From the NCBI GenBank assembly GCA_035315065.1, contig DATFYM010000111.1:3626-67625 (forward strand): a stretch of DNA of 64,000 bases. The letters are read 5' to 3'. Each line of letters opens with the position of its first letter. The first letter of the stretch is position 1. Shown one piece after another: positions 41,159 to 50,197 of the stretch. The stretch comes from DATFYM01 sp035315065. GTDB lineage: Bacteria > Acidobacteriota > Terriglobia > UBA7540. Position numbers and translations under genes: made by a program. Under the pieces are notes generated by a model. That model made no database searches. It was not told the origin of the DNA and saw nothing but the letters and a program-made list of their open reading frames with translations.

Positions 41159-42049
41159 ATGTCTGCGAGTTCCGAGTCCGGTGTCTGCGAACCCCGAACC
41201 CCGGACCCCGAGCCCGGCCTCCACGTCCACGCCGTCGCTTTCCGCTATCCGCATTTCGACTTGGTGCCGACGAGCTTTGCGGCCAAGCCAAGCGAGGTGC
41301 TGGCGATTGTTGGACCAAACGGGTCGGGCAAATCGACTCTGCTCGCCGTGGTGAGCGGCCGGCTGACGCCGTTCTCCGGCAGTGTGTGGCTCGACGGCGC
41401 GGACATCCACCGCCTCTCGCTGGGTGAGCGCGCCCGCAAGGTGGGGCTGGCGCGGCAGGAAGCGCCGCTGCTGTTCAGCTTCGACGTCCAGGAATTCGTC
41501 CGCCAGGGACGCCACCCGCACCTCGGCGGTCGGCTCTTCGAGTCTCCCGAAGACGAGCGCTGGGTGGACTGGGCCATCGAGCAGACCGACCTCGCGTCGC
41601 TCGCCCGGCGGCGCGTCACGGAGATCAGCGGCGGCGAATTCCAGCGGGCAATCCTGGCGCGCACCCTGGCCCAGCGGCCGCGACTGGTGCTGCTCGACGA
41701 GCCCACGGCGCACCTCGATATCGGCTATCAGATCGAGATGTTGCGCCTCTTGCGCCGGCTGGCAGCGGCGGAGCGCTTCGCCGCCGTGATTGTCACCCAT
41801 GAGCTGAACCTCGCCGCCGAGTTCGCGGATTCGATCCTGTTGCTCGACGCCGGGCGCAGCTTGGCCAGCGGGAGCGCCGAACAGGTGCTTCAGGCAGAAT
41901 TGCTGGGACGCATCTTTCGCACGCCGGTGCTGGTCGACCGCAACCCGGCGAGCGGCCGTCCGCGCATCACGTGGGCCGCCGCTAGAGGTCCAGAGGGGTC
42001 GCCGCCTGATCAGAAGGGACTATTCGTGGCCATTAACCTGCCCAAATAG
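41159..42049 (+). CDS. btuD: Cobalamin/Fe-chelate ABC transporter ATPase
   Basis: A 296-residue ATPase: Walker A GPNGSGKST, signature ISGGEFQRAILARTL, Walker B LVLLDEPTAHLDI, H-loop VTHELN. The sequence is of the BtuD/FecE type and presumably serves BtuFC at 34946-37077. The first 20 residues are Pro-rich and no good ribosome-binding site is seen, so the start may be later. Confidence 0.9.
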   Translation: MSASSESGVCEPRTPDPEPGLHVHAVAFRYPHFDLVPTSFAAKPSEVLAIVGPNGSGKSTLLAVVSGRLTPFSGSVWLDGADIHRLSLGERARKVGLARQEAPLLFSFDVQEFVRQGRHPHLGGRLFESPEDERWVDWAIEQTDLASLARRRVTEISGGEFQRAILARTLAQRPRLVLLDEPTAHLDIGYQIEMLRLLRRLAAAERFAAVIVTHELNLAAEFADSILLLDAGRSLASGSAEQVLQAELLGRIFRTPVLVDRNPASGRPRITWAAARGPEGSPPDQKGLFVAINLPK

Positions 42050-42099
42050 CACGGACTCCGAGACATGACTTTCGGACCCGTTCCCGGACCCGTTCCCGG

Positions 42100-42128
42100 C
42101 TGACAACAATCGCGGACGCGGCTAGAAT
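42100..42128 (+). promoter_or_regulatory. Sigma-70-type promoter for the FAD oxidoreductase
   Basis: CTGACA and TAGAAT with a 17-bp spacer; each differs from consensus at one base. The start codon is about 95 bp downstream. Confidence 0.55.
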
Positions 42129-42223
42129 GGATCGTCATTCTTCAGGGCATGTGCCCCGGAGCGGAGCACGCTCCTGAAGCGTTACTGGGGCGCACGCGCG
42201 CTCCCTCTTCTACGAGACTCGAT

Positions 42224-43810
42224 ATGGCTTCCCGGTACGACGCCATCGTCATCGGTGGCGGTCACAATGGTCTGGTAAACGCGGCCTATCTCGCGCGCGC
42301 CGGCAAGAAGGTGCTGGTTCTGGAGCGGCGCCACGTTCTGGGCGGCGCGGCGGTGACCGAGGAAGTGTTCCCAGGCTTCAAGTTCTCTGTTTGCTCGTAC
42401 GTGGTCTCGCTGCTGCGGCCGGAGATCATCCGCGAACTGGACCTCCCGCGTCACGGGCTCGAAATCCTCCCGCTGGACGGCACCTTCACGCCGATACCCG
42501 GCGGCGACTACCTGTGGCGCGTCGACGACCACGCCAAGACGCGCCGCGAGATCGCCCGCCATTCCAAACTCGACGCCGAAGCTTACGAGGAATACGGCAA
42601 GGCTATGGCGCAGATGGCCAAGTTCGTGAAGCCGATCCTCGGCATGACGCCACCCAATCCTGCCAAGCTTTCGATTCGCGAGATCAGGGACCTGCTCTTT
42701 CTCGGCCGCCGGTTCCAGCGGCTGCCGGGCCCCGACCAATACAACCAGGTGCAGTTGATGACCATGAGCGCAGCCGACTTCCTCGATCAGTGGTTCGAGA
42801 CCGACGTGCTCAAGGCCACCATGTCCGCCTCCGGCATCATCGGCACCTTCCTCGGCGTCCGTTCTCCCGGAACGGCCTACGTGCTGCTGCACCATTACAT
42901 GGGCGAGATCGACGGCGCGTTCCGCTCGTGGGGATTCGCCCGCGGCGGCACCGGCGCGATCTCGAATGCCATCGCCGATGCCGCGCGCGAAGCGGGAGTG
43001 GAGATTCGCACCGAGTCGCCCATCGCTCGGATACTGGTGAAGAACGGCCAGGCGCGCGGCGTCGCGCTCGCGAACGGCGACGATATCGCGGCCGACGTGG
43101 TTTCGTCCAGCGTCGACCCTCACCTGACTTTCCTCAGGATGATCGAGCCCGGCCAGCTTCCGGATGATTTCCTGGAGGAAGTGCGGCGCTACAAGTTTCG
43201 CGGCTCGTCGGGCAAAGTGAACCTGGCGCTCGACGCCCTTCCCGACTTCAAGTGCTTGCCGGGATCGGGCGCACACCTGCGCGGCGCCATCTCCATCTCG
43301 CCCAGCGTGGATTACATGGAGCGCGCCTACGACGAAGCCAAATACGGCAAGTATTCGAGCCGCCCCTATATTGACATGGTCATCCCGACGCTCACCGACC
43401 CCTCGGTGGCTCCACCAGGTAAGCACGTGATGTCGTGCTTCGTGCAGTACGCGCCTTACAAGTTGAAAGAGGGAACGTGGGACGAGCAGCGCGAAGCCTT
43501 CGGCGACAACGTCGTTAACACCATCGCCGACTATACGCCGAACCTGAAGAACATCATCCTCCATCGTCAGGTGCTGACGCCGCTCGACCTCGAGCGCGAC
43601 TTTGGGCTGACCGAAGGAAACATCTTCCAAGGCGAGCTGACGCTGGAGCAGTTGTTCTTCCTGCGCCCCGTCCCGGGCTGGGCGCAGTATCGCACGCCCA
43701 TCAAGAATCTGTATATGTGCGGCTCGGCCACGCATCCGGGTGGCGGCATTATGGGAGCGCCGGGCCGACTGGCGGCGATGCAGATCTTGAAGGATTGGAA
43801 AGTGAGGTAG
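42224..43810 (+). CDS. FAD-dependent oxidoreductase, PYROXD2/phytoene-dehydrogenase type
   Basis: A 528-residue flavoprotein. The FAD-binding motif is AIVIGGGHNGLVNAAYLARAG, followed by VLERRHVLGGAAVTEEV. The C-terminal motif NLYMCGSATHPGGGIMGAPG is typical of the amine oxidase/phytoene desaturase superfamily. Reaction unknown; PYROXD2-like members are not carotenoid enzymes. The stop lies at the left arm of repeat locus 13, and a paralogue follows the repeat. Confidence 0.88.
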   Translation: MASRYDAIVIGGGHNGLVNAAYLARAGKKVLVLERRHVLGGAAVTEEVFPGFKFSVCSYVVSLLRPEIIRELDLPRHGLEILPLDGTFTPIPGGDYLWRVDDHAKTRREIARHSKLDAEAYEEYGKAMAQMAKFVKPILGMTPPNPAKLSIREIRDLLFLGRRFQRLPGPDQYNQVQLMTMSAADFLDQWFETDVLKATMSASGIIGTFLGVRSPGTAYVLLHHYMGEIDGAFRSWGFARGGTGAISNAIADAAREAGVEIRTESPIARILVKNGQARGVALANGDDIAADVVSSSVDPHLTFLRMIEPGQLPDDFLEEVRRYKFRGSSGKVNLALDALPDFKCLPGSGAHLRGAISISPSVDYMERAYDEAKYGKYSSRPYIDMVIPTLTDPSVAPPGKHVMSCFVQYAPYKLKEGTWDEQREAFGDNVVNTIADYTPNLKNIILHRQVLTPLDLERDFGLTEGNIFQGELTLEQLFFLRPVPGWAQYRTPIKNLYMCGSATHPGGGIMGAPGRLAAMQILKDWKVR

Positions 43811-44373
43811 AAGCAAGAAGCAAAGGAGCAAGAAGCACGAAGTAAAGGAGCAGGAAGCAAGAAGCAGGAAGCAGGAAGAGCTAGAACCGAGGAGGAGATT
43901 GTATGCAACCAGAAAGGGCTGCCGCGCGAAGTTTCTGTGACCTCGATGTTTGGCAAAAGTCACACCAGTATGTCCTGGCTGTCTACCGGTTGACGGGCGG
44001 ATTTCCAAAGCAGGAGACTTACGGTCTAGCGAGCCAGATGCGGCGTGCAGCGGTTTCCATTGCGGCCAACATTGCAGAAGGTTTTGGGAAGCGGGGCAAG
44101 CTCGACAAAGCGCGGTTCATGAACATTGCCGAAGGATCAGTCGAAGAGAGCCGCTATTATTTGATCCTCGCTCGGGACCTCGGCTATGGTCCCACCGAGT
44201 CGTTGATGCGGTCTCTCGAAGACGGCAGTCGGCTTCTCAGTGCATACGCGAGAGCCATTTTGGCATCTGCCTAACGGGTCAGAAGTGTGAGCCGGAAGGG
44301 CCCAGAAGCAAGGAATACCGGGTTTCCTGCTTCTCGGCTTCTTGGCTTCTTGCTTCTCTGCTTCTTGCTTCTG
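43809..44373 (+). repeat. Tandem-word inverted repeat (locus 13) enclosing an S23 gene
   Basis: GAAGCAAGAAGCAGGAAGC words (43809-43879) pair with CTTCTTGCTTCTCTGCTTCT words (44325-44373). The 445-bp loop holds one complete gene, the four-helix-bundle protein. The left arm touches the upstream stop codon and the right arm ends one base before the downstream ATG. Confidence 0.85.
43903..44274 (+). CDS. Four-helix-bundle protein, S23/IVS-protein family
   Basis: A 123-residue protein of the family found in 23S rRNA intervening sequences and related to Avd of diversity-generating retroelements. Key stretches: DLDVWQKSHQYVLAVYRLT, LASQMRRAAVSIAANIAEGF and VEESRYYLILARDLGY, each an expected helix. 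The gene sits wholly within the loop of an inverted repeat, as in rRNA intervening sequences. It separates two paralogous oxidoreductases. Likely a basic-surface homopentamer that binds nucleic acid; molecular role unknown. Confidence 0.9.
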   Translation: MQPERAAARSFCDLDVWQKSHQYVLAVYRLTGGFPKQETYGLASQMRRAAVSIAANIAEGFGKRGKLDKARFMNIAEGSVEESRYYLILARDLGYGPTESLMRSLEDGSRLLSAYARAILASA

Positions 44374-44374
44374 T

Positions 44375-45967
44375 ATGTCTACTCAACACGACATCGTCAT
44401 CATCGGCGCTGGCCACAACGGTCTCGTCACCGCTTTCTATCTGGCCAAGGCGGGACTGAAGCCGTTGGTCCTGGAGCGCCGACCTGTGGTTGGCGGCGCG
44501 GCCATCACGGACGAGTTCCATCCCGGCTTCAAATGCTCGACGCTCGCCCACACCGCCGGACCGCTCGCGCCGGTTATCGTTCGCGACATGCAACTCGAAC
44601 GCCACGGCTTGGAGATGATCCGGCCCGGGGTGCGCGTATTTGCGCCTTCCCTCGACGGGCCAGACGGCGGAGCCTTGCTGCTCTACGATGATGCTGCCAG
44701 GTCCGCCGAGTCGATCGCGAAGTTCTCGAAGAAAGACGCGGAGAAGTTTCCCGAGTTCCAGCAGACGCTCGCTAGTATCGCCGCCGTGCTCGGCCGAGTG
44801 ATGGCCGAGACGCCGCCCTCCATCGACGATCCGAGCGCCCGCGACCTCTGGCGCCTGCTCCGTACCGGCAAGGCCCTGCGCGGGCTAGGCCAGAAGGATA
44901 TGTACCGCCTGCTTCGCTGGGGACCGATGGCGGTGGCCGATCTCGTGGGCGAGTGGTTTGAGACCGAACTCCTGCGGGCAACCATCGCCGCGCGCGGCAT
45001 CTTCGGCGCTTTTCTCGGACCATGGTCGGCGGGATCGAGCGCTCTTCTGTTGATGCGTGCGGCGGCAGATCCGCACCCGGCGGGCAGCGCCTCGTGTGCC
45101 AAGGGAGGAATGGGCGCGCTTACCCAGGCCATGGCCGCCGCCGCTGTGGCCGCAGGCGCGCGCATTCGCACCGATGCCGCGGTCTCGCAAATTGTCGTGA
45201 AGGACGGCCGCGTCGCTGGGGTTGTTCTCGCCAGTGGCGAAGAGACTGCCGCGCCCACCGTGATCTCGGGCGCCGATCCGCGGCGGACGTTCCTGCGGCT
45301 GATCGACCCGGTACACCTGACGCCCGACTTCCTCGGACGCGTGCAGAACTACCGGTCGATGGGCACCGTTGCCAAAGTGAATCTCGCGCTCGACGCGCTG
45401 CCCTCGCTCGGCGCCTCGACAATGCTGATAGGACGCATTCACATCGGCCCCGAGATCGACTACCTCGAGCGGGCCTTCGACGATTCCAAGTACGGCAGCT
45501 TCTCACAGCAGCCCGTGCTCGATATCACGATTCCGTCGGTCACGGATTCCTCCCTCGCGCCTCCCGGCAAGCACGTGATGTCGATCGCGGTGCAATTTGC
45601 TCCTTACAAACTGAAGAGCGGCGACTGGAACTCGCAGCGCGGGGCATTGGGAGACGCGGTGGTACGGACGCTCGGCGCCTATGCGCCTGATCTTCCAGGG
45701 TTGATTCAGCACCGGCAGGTGATCACGCCGCTCGATCTCGAAGAGACTTACGGTATCACCGGCGGGCACATCTTTCACGGCGAACTCTCGCTCGACCAAC
45801 TCTTCACCATGCGCCCGCTGCTCGGTTGGGCGCGGTACCGCACGCCGATTCAGGGGCTTTACCTCTGCGGTTCCGGTACCCACCCGGGGAACGGCCTCAC
45901 GGGACTCTCGGGCCTCAATTCCTCAAGGGAAATCGTGAAGGATTGGAAGAAATCGAAGCGTGGTTGA
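44375..45967 (+). CDS. FAD-dependent oxidoreductase, paralogue of upstream gene
   Basis: A 530-residue flavoprotein: IVIIGAGHNGLVTAFYLAKAG, VLERRPVVGGAAITDEF, and C-terminal GLYLCGSGTHPGNGLTG. It shares long stretches with the gene at 42224 (for instance GKHVMSxxVQxAPYKLK). The ATG is one base past the right arm of repeat locus 13 and has no clear ribosome-binding site of its own. It was probably once adjacent to its paralogue. Confidence 0.88.
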   Translation: MSTQHDIVIIGAGHNGLVTAFYLAKAGLKPLVLERRPVVGGAAITDEFHPGFKCSTLAHTAGPLAPVIVRDMQLERHGLEMIRPGVRVFAPSLDGPDGGALLLYDDAARSAESIAKFSKKDAEKFPEFQQTLASIAAVLGRVMAETPPSIDDPSARDLWRLLRTGKALRGLGQKDMYRLLRWGPMAVADLVGEWFETELLRATIAARGIFGAFLGPWSAGSSALLLMRAAADPHPAGSASCAKGGMGALTQAMAAAAVAAGARIRTDAAVSQIVVKDGRVAGVVLASGEETAAPTVISGADPRRTFLRLIDPVHLTPDFLGRVQNYRSMGTVAKVNLALDALPSLGASTMLIGRIHIGPEIDYLERAFDDSKYGSFSQQPVLDITIPSVTDSSLAPPGKHVMSIAVQFAPYKLKSGDWNSQRGALGDAVVRTLGAYAPDLPGLIQHRQVITPLDLEETYGITGGHIFHGELSLDQLFTMRPLLGWARYRTPIQGLYLCGSGTHPGNGLTGLSGLNSSREIVKDWKKSKRG

Positions 45968-46036
45968 AATTCCGCGATTCCTTTCCCAGCCGTAAACTCC
46001 TCCGCCCACATGATCGTTCTTCCCGCACAGAAACGT

Positions 46037-46486
46037 TCACCGCACGCCAGCGATGAAGACAGCCATTGTGGCCATGACGAAGATGACCTGCATGGCAGTG
46101 CGAGTAACAAGCGGGGTCGCCGGTCGACCAGCAATCGTAAGCCGCTCGCGCGCCGCGTGAACGTTTGCCGGAAAAACGGCCAACAGAAACAGCGACAGAG
46201 ACAAGCCGACAAATGGCGCGATCGTCGGGATCAAGAGGCCAATCGCCCCCAGGATTTCGAGGACCCCCGTCATGGTCACCAGCAAGTCCGGCCGGGGAAA
46301 CCGCGGCGGAACCATGTGAATCAGGTCGGCCCGGCGTCGGCCCCAGTGAGCAGAGGCGGTCAGCAGGAACATGGCAGCCAACGAGACCCGCAACGCCGTC
46401 CACCACCCGAAAGAAAACGGCACTCCGAGCCGGCCAAGGATGTTGAGCAGCAAAAACGACGTCAGGAGAAGAATAAATGGTGCCAT
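46037..46486 (-). CDS. DoxX-family membrane protein
   Basis: A 149-residue protein with four hydrophobic helices (FILLLTSFLLLNIL, VSLAAMFLLTASAHW, LEILGAIGLLIPTIAPFVGLS, AMQVIFVMATMAVFIAG). The central GVLEILGAIGLL pattern is DoxX-like. Function of such members is unclear. It lies downstream of a truncated methyltransferase on the same strand. Confidence 0.75.
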   Translation of the reverse strand: MAPFILLLTSFLLLNILGRLGVPFSFGWWTALRVSLAAMFLLTASAHWGRRRADLIHMVPPRFPRPDLLVTMTGVLEILGAIGLLIPTIAPFVGLSLSLFLLAVFPANVHAARERLTIAGRPATPLVTRTAMQVIFVMATMAVFIAGVR

Positions 46487-46514
46487 GTGGATGCCATAGA
46501 TGAGTCAGCTCGCG

Positions 46515-47036
46515 CTAGCCTGCCTTCTTATGCTGCAAGTCGCCGTACAGCTCCTTTTCCGAGAGGACGTTCTTCAGTTCTTCCACGATCTCCGCGTGTT
46601 CCTGGCGAACGGCGCCGGGTGAGGGCGAGAGGTCCGGACGAAACGAGTGCTCGAGCGGCGCGATGACGCCCGCAATAGCCACGCCGTCGGTACTCGTGCC
46701 GGCCCCATTGCGGGCTTCGCGCGCAAGCTCGACCGCCTGGCGAGTGAGCACCGCCCATTTATTCTCGAGTCCCGTGGGCCCGATGCGCCGCATACGCTCC
46801 AGCCCGTGAAAGAGGTTCTGGTACGCGCGCCGGTTGAGCTGGAATGTGTTCGTCTTGATGACGTCGGCGCCGGCGGCGATGTAGTCTCGATGAACTTGAC
46901 GCACCGCCTCCGGGTGTTGCTCGATGCCGTGGCAGCGCCAGTAGACGCCGCGGCGCAGAACTTCCGTCCCCACGCCGCCATCCAGCAGAACCGTCTCGCC
47001 GCGCGCCAGCTTCTCCTTGACCTTCTGATAGCCCAT
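46515..47036 (-). pseudogene. Truncated homocysteine S-methyltransferase
   Basis: The 173 residues match the N-terminal half of the betaine/homocysteine S-methyltransferase barrel: VLLDGGVGTEVLRRGV, DYIAAGADVIKTNTFQ and GVAIAGVIAPLEHSFRPD. The family needs about 300 residues, with a zinc-binding Cys and a CC pair in the missing C-terminal half. Here the frame ends in VLSEKELYGDLQHKKAG. It is therefore not expected to be catalytic. Confidence 0.7.
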
Positions 47037-47127
47037 AGTCTCTCTCAGCCTCACGTTACGGCCCAGCGTATGTTCGACAGTATAGCGCCGCTGTGGCGCC
47101 GGTCAGCAGGCGCCTTCGGCTTTTCGC

Positions 47128-50007
47128 TTACTGCTTCCGATCTTCCCTCAACTCCTTCCGCATCGCCTTCGGATCGTCGAGACGCGGAGAACTCGCTTTC
47201 ATATCGAGGCCCGTCTCGACCACCTTCGCGGGGTCGAACACGCGCGCATCGACCGGCAGCGCCGTGTAAGGTGTCAAGTCGGGCTGATCGTTGAAGCACG
47301 GCCCTAAATCGCTCGCCGCCGCGTCGTACTGGTTGAGGTAAGGCATGCCGAGAATCAGGTCGATGGTCTTGAGAATACTCGAAGTGCTCACATGGACATG
47401 GCAGACACCGTGCGCATAGGGGCTGATGATCATCAGCAGGCTGCGGTGCGCGTCCACGTGGTCGGTGCCGGCCTGCGCGTCATCTTCGGTCACGAACATC
47501 GCGGTATCCTTCCAGTACGGGCTGTGCGAGAAGAGTTCCACCAGCTTGCCGAGCGCGAGATCGTTGTCCGCGACGTAGGAAGCGCGATAGGGGTAGCCCT
47601 CTTTGGGTCGCGGGTCGGCGGTGTGGTCGTTGGGGAGCCAGAGGAAAAGCAACTGCGGCAATGGTGACTCGTGGCTGTCGGCAAAGCGCACGTTGAACTC
47701 GTTCTGGAACTGCTGGAAGCGGTACTGATCGGAAATATTGAGGTTGAACGTCGGGTAGCTGCGCGAAGTGTTCTCAAACTGGACCTCGGGCATGGGAACG
47801 TTGGTAGCGAGGCGCACGCCGGTGGGTTCCAGACCGGGACCTTCGTCGTCGCCCCCCATTTCCACTCCCTCGCCGTAATTGCGGAAGCTGATTCTGTTCC
47901 GTGCCAGGTGCTCCCACAGCGAGCCGGCTTCGAGGTAGGTCTCGGGCCACGGATTGCTCGCCCCAATCTCAATGCGACCCGGTGCGTCGTCGTCGGGCTT
48001 GAAGTCGAACTTACCGCCGTAACCGGCCGGCCAGGAAGCTTCGAAGATTTCATTGGGATAGTCGTTCACCAGCCAGTGATGGCCGTCGACGGAAACGTCG
48101 CCATCCACGTAGAAGTTGTCGCTGATGGCGAACCGCCGCGCCAGGGCGTGGTGATTGGGCGTGACGTTGGCGTGCTCCACCGTCGCCGTGCCGTCTTTCG
48201 CGTTGCCCTTTACCGTGACGTCCGTGCCGTACTCGGTAAGCGACGGGTCGGCTTCGATCTTCTCGCCGCTCGCGGGCGCGAGATCGCCGAAGACCTGGTC
48301 GAACGTGCGGTTCTCTTTCACGATGAAAACGACGTGGTGAATGTTGAGGAGCCCTGGGAAACGAAGCGTCGGAGGGGCGCCAATTCGATCAGATTGAAGC
48401 CGACCGCTCAGGTAGGCGAGGGAGTCCGAGACCGTGGTCACGAACGAAGGCAGGAATCCATTGTTGCGCAGCGTCTGGAATGTCTCGCCGCTGAGGGCGG
48501 CTACAGCGAATGCTACAGCTAACCACTTACCATGAGTCAGGCTTGCCGGTGGAATCTCGATCACCGAGACTGTTCCTTTGGTGATATCCCCGATGTATGT
48601 TCCCTCCAGGCCCTCGTGGAACTCCTGCCCGCCGTTGGGCCCAGCTCCGAAGCCTTTGCCATTGGTTACGTAAACGGTCTTGCCGTCGTGGCTCGTTTCC
48701 ACCCGAGCGGGAAACCAGCCGGTGGGGATGTATCCCAGAACCTTGCCGCGGTGGGTATCGAGCACCGCCAGCGCATTAATGCCCGAGCAGGCCACGTAGA
48801 GCCGCTCCTGGTCGGGGCTGAGCGCCAGGCCGAACGGGAGCACGCCGCGCAGGCCCTTCACCGAGGGCGCGGGCTCAATCACAATGGTCTTTTCAATGCG
48901 ATTGCGGCGCGCGTCGATGATCGTGATGCTGTCCTGGGCGGCGTTGGAGACGTAAACCTTGCGGCGCCCCACCACGACGCCTCCTGGGCTGCTGCCGCCC
49001 AACGATTGCGGGCCAATCGGCACGCCGGTCCTGATCCGGGCCGTGACGCGGGCGCGCGCGGGGTCAGCAACATCCAGCACCCACACGGAATTCGACTCCG
49101 GCACATTGGGATCGCCGAGGCCGTGGATCTTTTTGCCCTCCACTTCCACGCCCTCGTCCGCCTCTTTGGAAGGGTAGCCGTAGGGCGGGAAGTCGAGCCC
49201 GGTATTCTTGGCGTCTTTCGCGTAGTAGCCCGGCACCAGCGAGTACCGGAACGTGCCCACATTGGTGACGTAGGCGCGGTGGCCGTCGGGGGAGAGCGCC
49301 AGGCCAAAAGGCATTCGGCCCACGCCGATGCTGGCCGCGATCTGCTTGGATTGGGTGTCGAAAATCACCAGGCGGAAATGCGCCATGTCCGCCACGTAGA
49401 GCCACCGGCCATCGGGCGACAGTTTCAACTCGCCGGTAAGACTGTTGGCGTAGGTCTTGCCCTCGAACGCGCCGTCGGCGCTGAGAACGCCCAGGTCCTG
49501 GTGGGTGGCGAGATCAAAAATGCCCACGCGACCGTTGTTGCCCTCGGAGACGTAGAGCGTCTGGTTGTCGGGCGCAATGGCCACGCCCATATAGACGCTG
49601 TCGGGGTCGCTCTCCGTGTCGCGCTTCGGAAACCCTTCCGGAATCTGCGCCACTTTCGGGCTGGGGCTGGCGAGGTCGGTGACAATCGAGACGGAAAACG
49701 GCGCCGTGCCGCCGTTCGAGGTCACCAGCGTCCGGCCATCGGGACTGAGCGCCAACCCATAAGGATGCGGCGCCACTTTCACCTGCACGCCGCGCGGGGT
49801 GATGATCCGGCCGTTAGGCAGCACCGTTTCTCCAGCGGGGTCGATGTGCGTGAAGCGGTCGCCCGCCGGTGCCCGCATGGAAGTGGCGTTCTGTAGCGGC
49901 GATGTCCCCACCGCGGCATCGGTGGCATCGCCGCCGGCCCCTTGCGGCGAAACCACACGCGCCACGCCCAAGACGACAGAAAGCATCAGGATCAGTTGAC
50001 GCCGCAA
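47128..50007 (-). CDS. Beta-propeller plus phosphoesterase, secreted
   Basis: A 959-residue exported protein (signal RRQLILMLSVVLGVARVVS). Residues about 60-520 are a YncE/NHL-like seven-bladed propeller with repeated LALSPDGRTLVTSN and LKLSPDGRWLYVAD blades. From about residue 560 comes a phosphoesterase domain starting HHVVFIVKENRTFDQVFGDL, as in acid phosphatase/phospholipase C relatives. SPYWKDTAMFVTEDDAQAG holds metal-binding acidic residues. The substrate is unknown. Confidence 0.88.
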   Translation of the reverse strand: MRRQLILMLSVVLGVARVVSPQGAGGDATDAAVGTSPLQNATSMRAPAGDRFTHIDPAGETVLPNGRIITPRGVQVKVAPHPYGLALSPDGRTLVTSNGGTAPFSVSIVTDLASPSPKVAQIPEGFPKRDTESDPDSVYMGVAIAPDNQTLYVSEGNNGRVGIFDLATHQDLGVLSADGAFEGKTYANSLTGELKLSPDGRWLYVADMAHFRLVIFDTQSKQIAASIGVGRMPFGLALSPDGHRAYVTNVGTFRYSLVPGYYAKDAKNTGLDFPPYGYPSKEADEGVEVEGKKIHGLGDPNVPESNSVWVLDVADPARARVTARIRTGVPIGPQSLGGSSPGGVVVGRRKVYVSNAAQDSITIIDARRNRIEKTIVIEPAPSVKGLRGVLPFGLALSPDQERLYVACSGINALAVLDTHRGKVLGYIPTGWFPARVETSHDGKTVYVTNGKGFGAGPNGGQEFHEGLEGTYIGDITKGTVSVIEIPPASLTHGKWLAVAFAVAALSGETFQTLRNNGFLPSFVTTVSDSLAYLSGRLQSDRIGAPPTLRFPGLLNIHHVVFIVKENRTFDQVFGDLAPASGEKIEADPSLTEYGTDVTVKGNAKDGTATVEHANVTPNHHALARRFAISDNFYVDGDVSVDGHHWLVNDYPNEIFEASWPAGYGGKFDFKPDDDAPGRIEIGASNPWPETYLEAGSLWEHLARNRISFRNYGEGVEMGGDDEGPGLEPTGVRLATNVPMPEVQFENTSRSYPTFNLNISDQYRFQQFQNEFNVRFADSHESPLPQLLFLWLPNDHTADPRPKEGYPYRASYVADNDLALGKLVELFSHSPYWKDTAMFVTEDDAQAGTDHVDAHRSLLMIISPYAHGVCHVHVSTSSILKTIDLILGMPYLNQYDAAASDLGPCFNDQPDLTPYTALPVDARVFDPAKVVETGLDMKASSPRLDDPKAMRKELREDRKQ

Positions 50008-50197
50008 GAGAGTACCCTCCGACTGAAACGTTGAACCGTGCCGGCGTCCCTCTGCCAGCCATCGTATGGGCCGGCCGCTCCGGCGGGGCTTTCACGCGAG
50101 CAGTATTCCATCATCAGGAAAAATTAGGACCGTGAACGGGTTGTCAAGCAATATTACCCACCGGATGGGCCGGTTCCCCACGCTAAGCGCTTCTCTT

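Noticed and set aside
42182..44008. Minus-strand frame of 608 codons opposite the FAD oxidoreductase
   Set aside because: Antisense shadow; the plus-strand product has complete FAD-binding motifs and family length.
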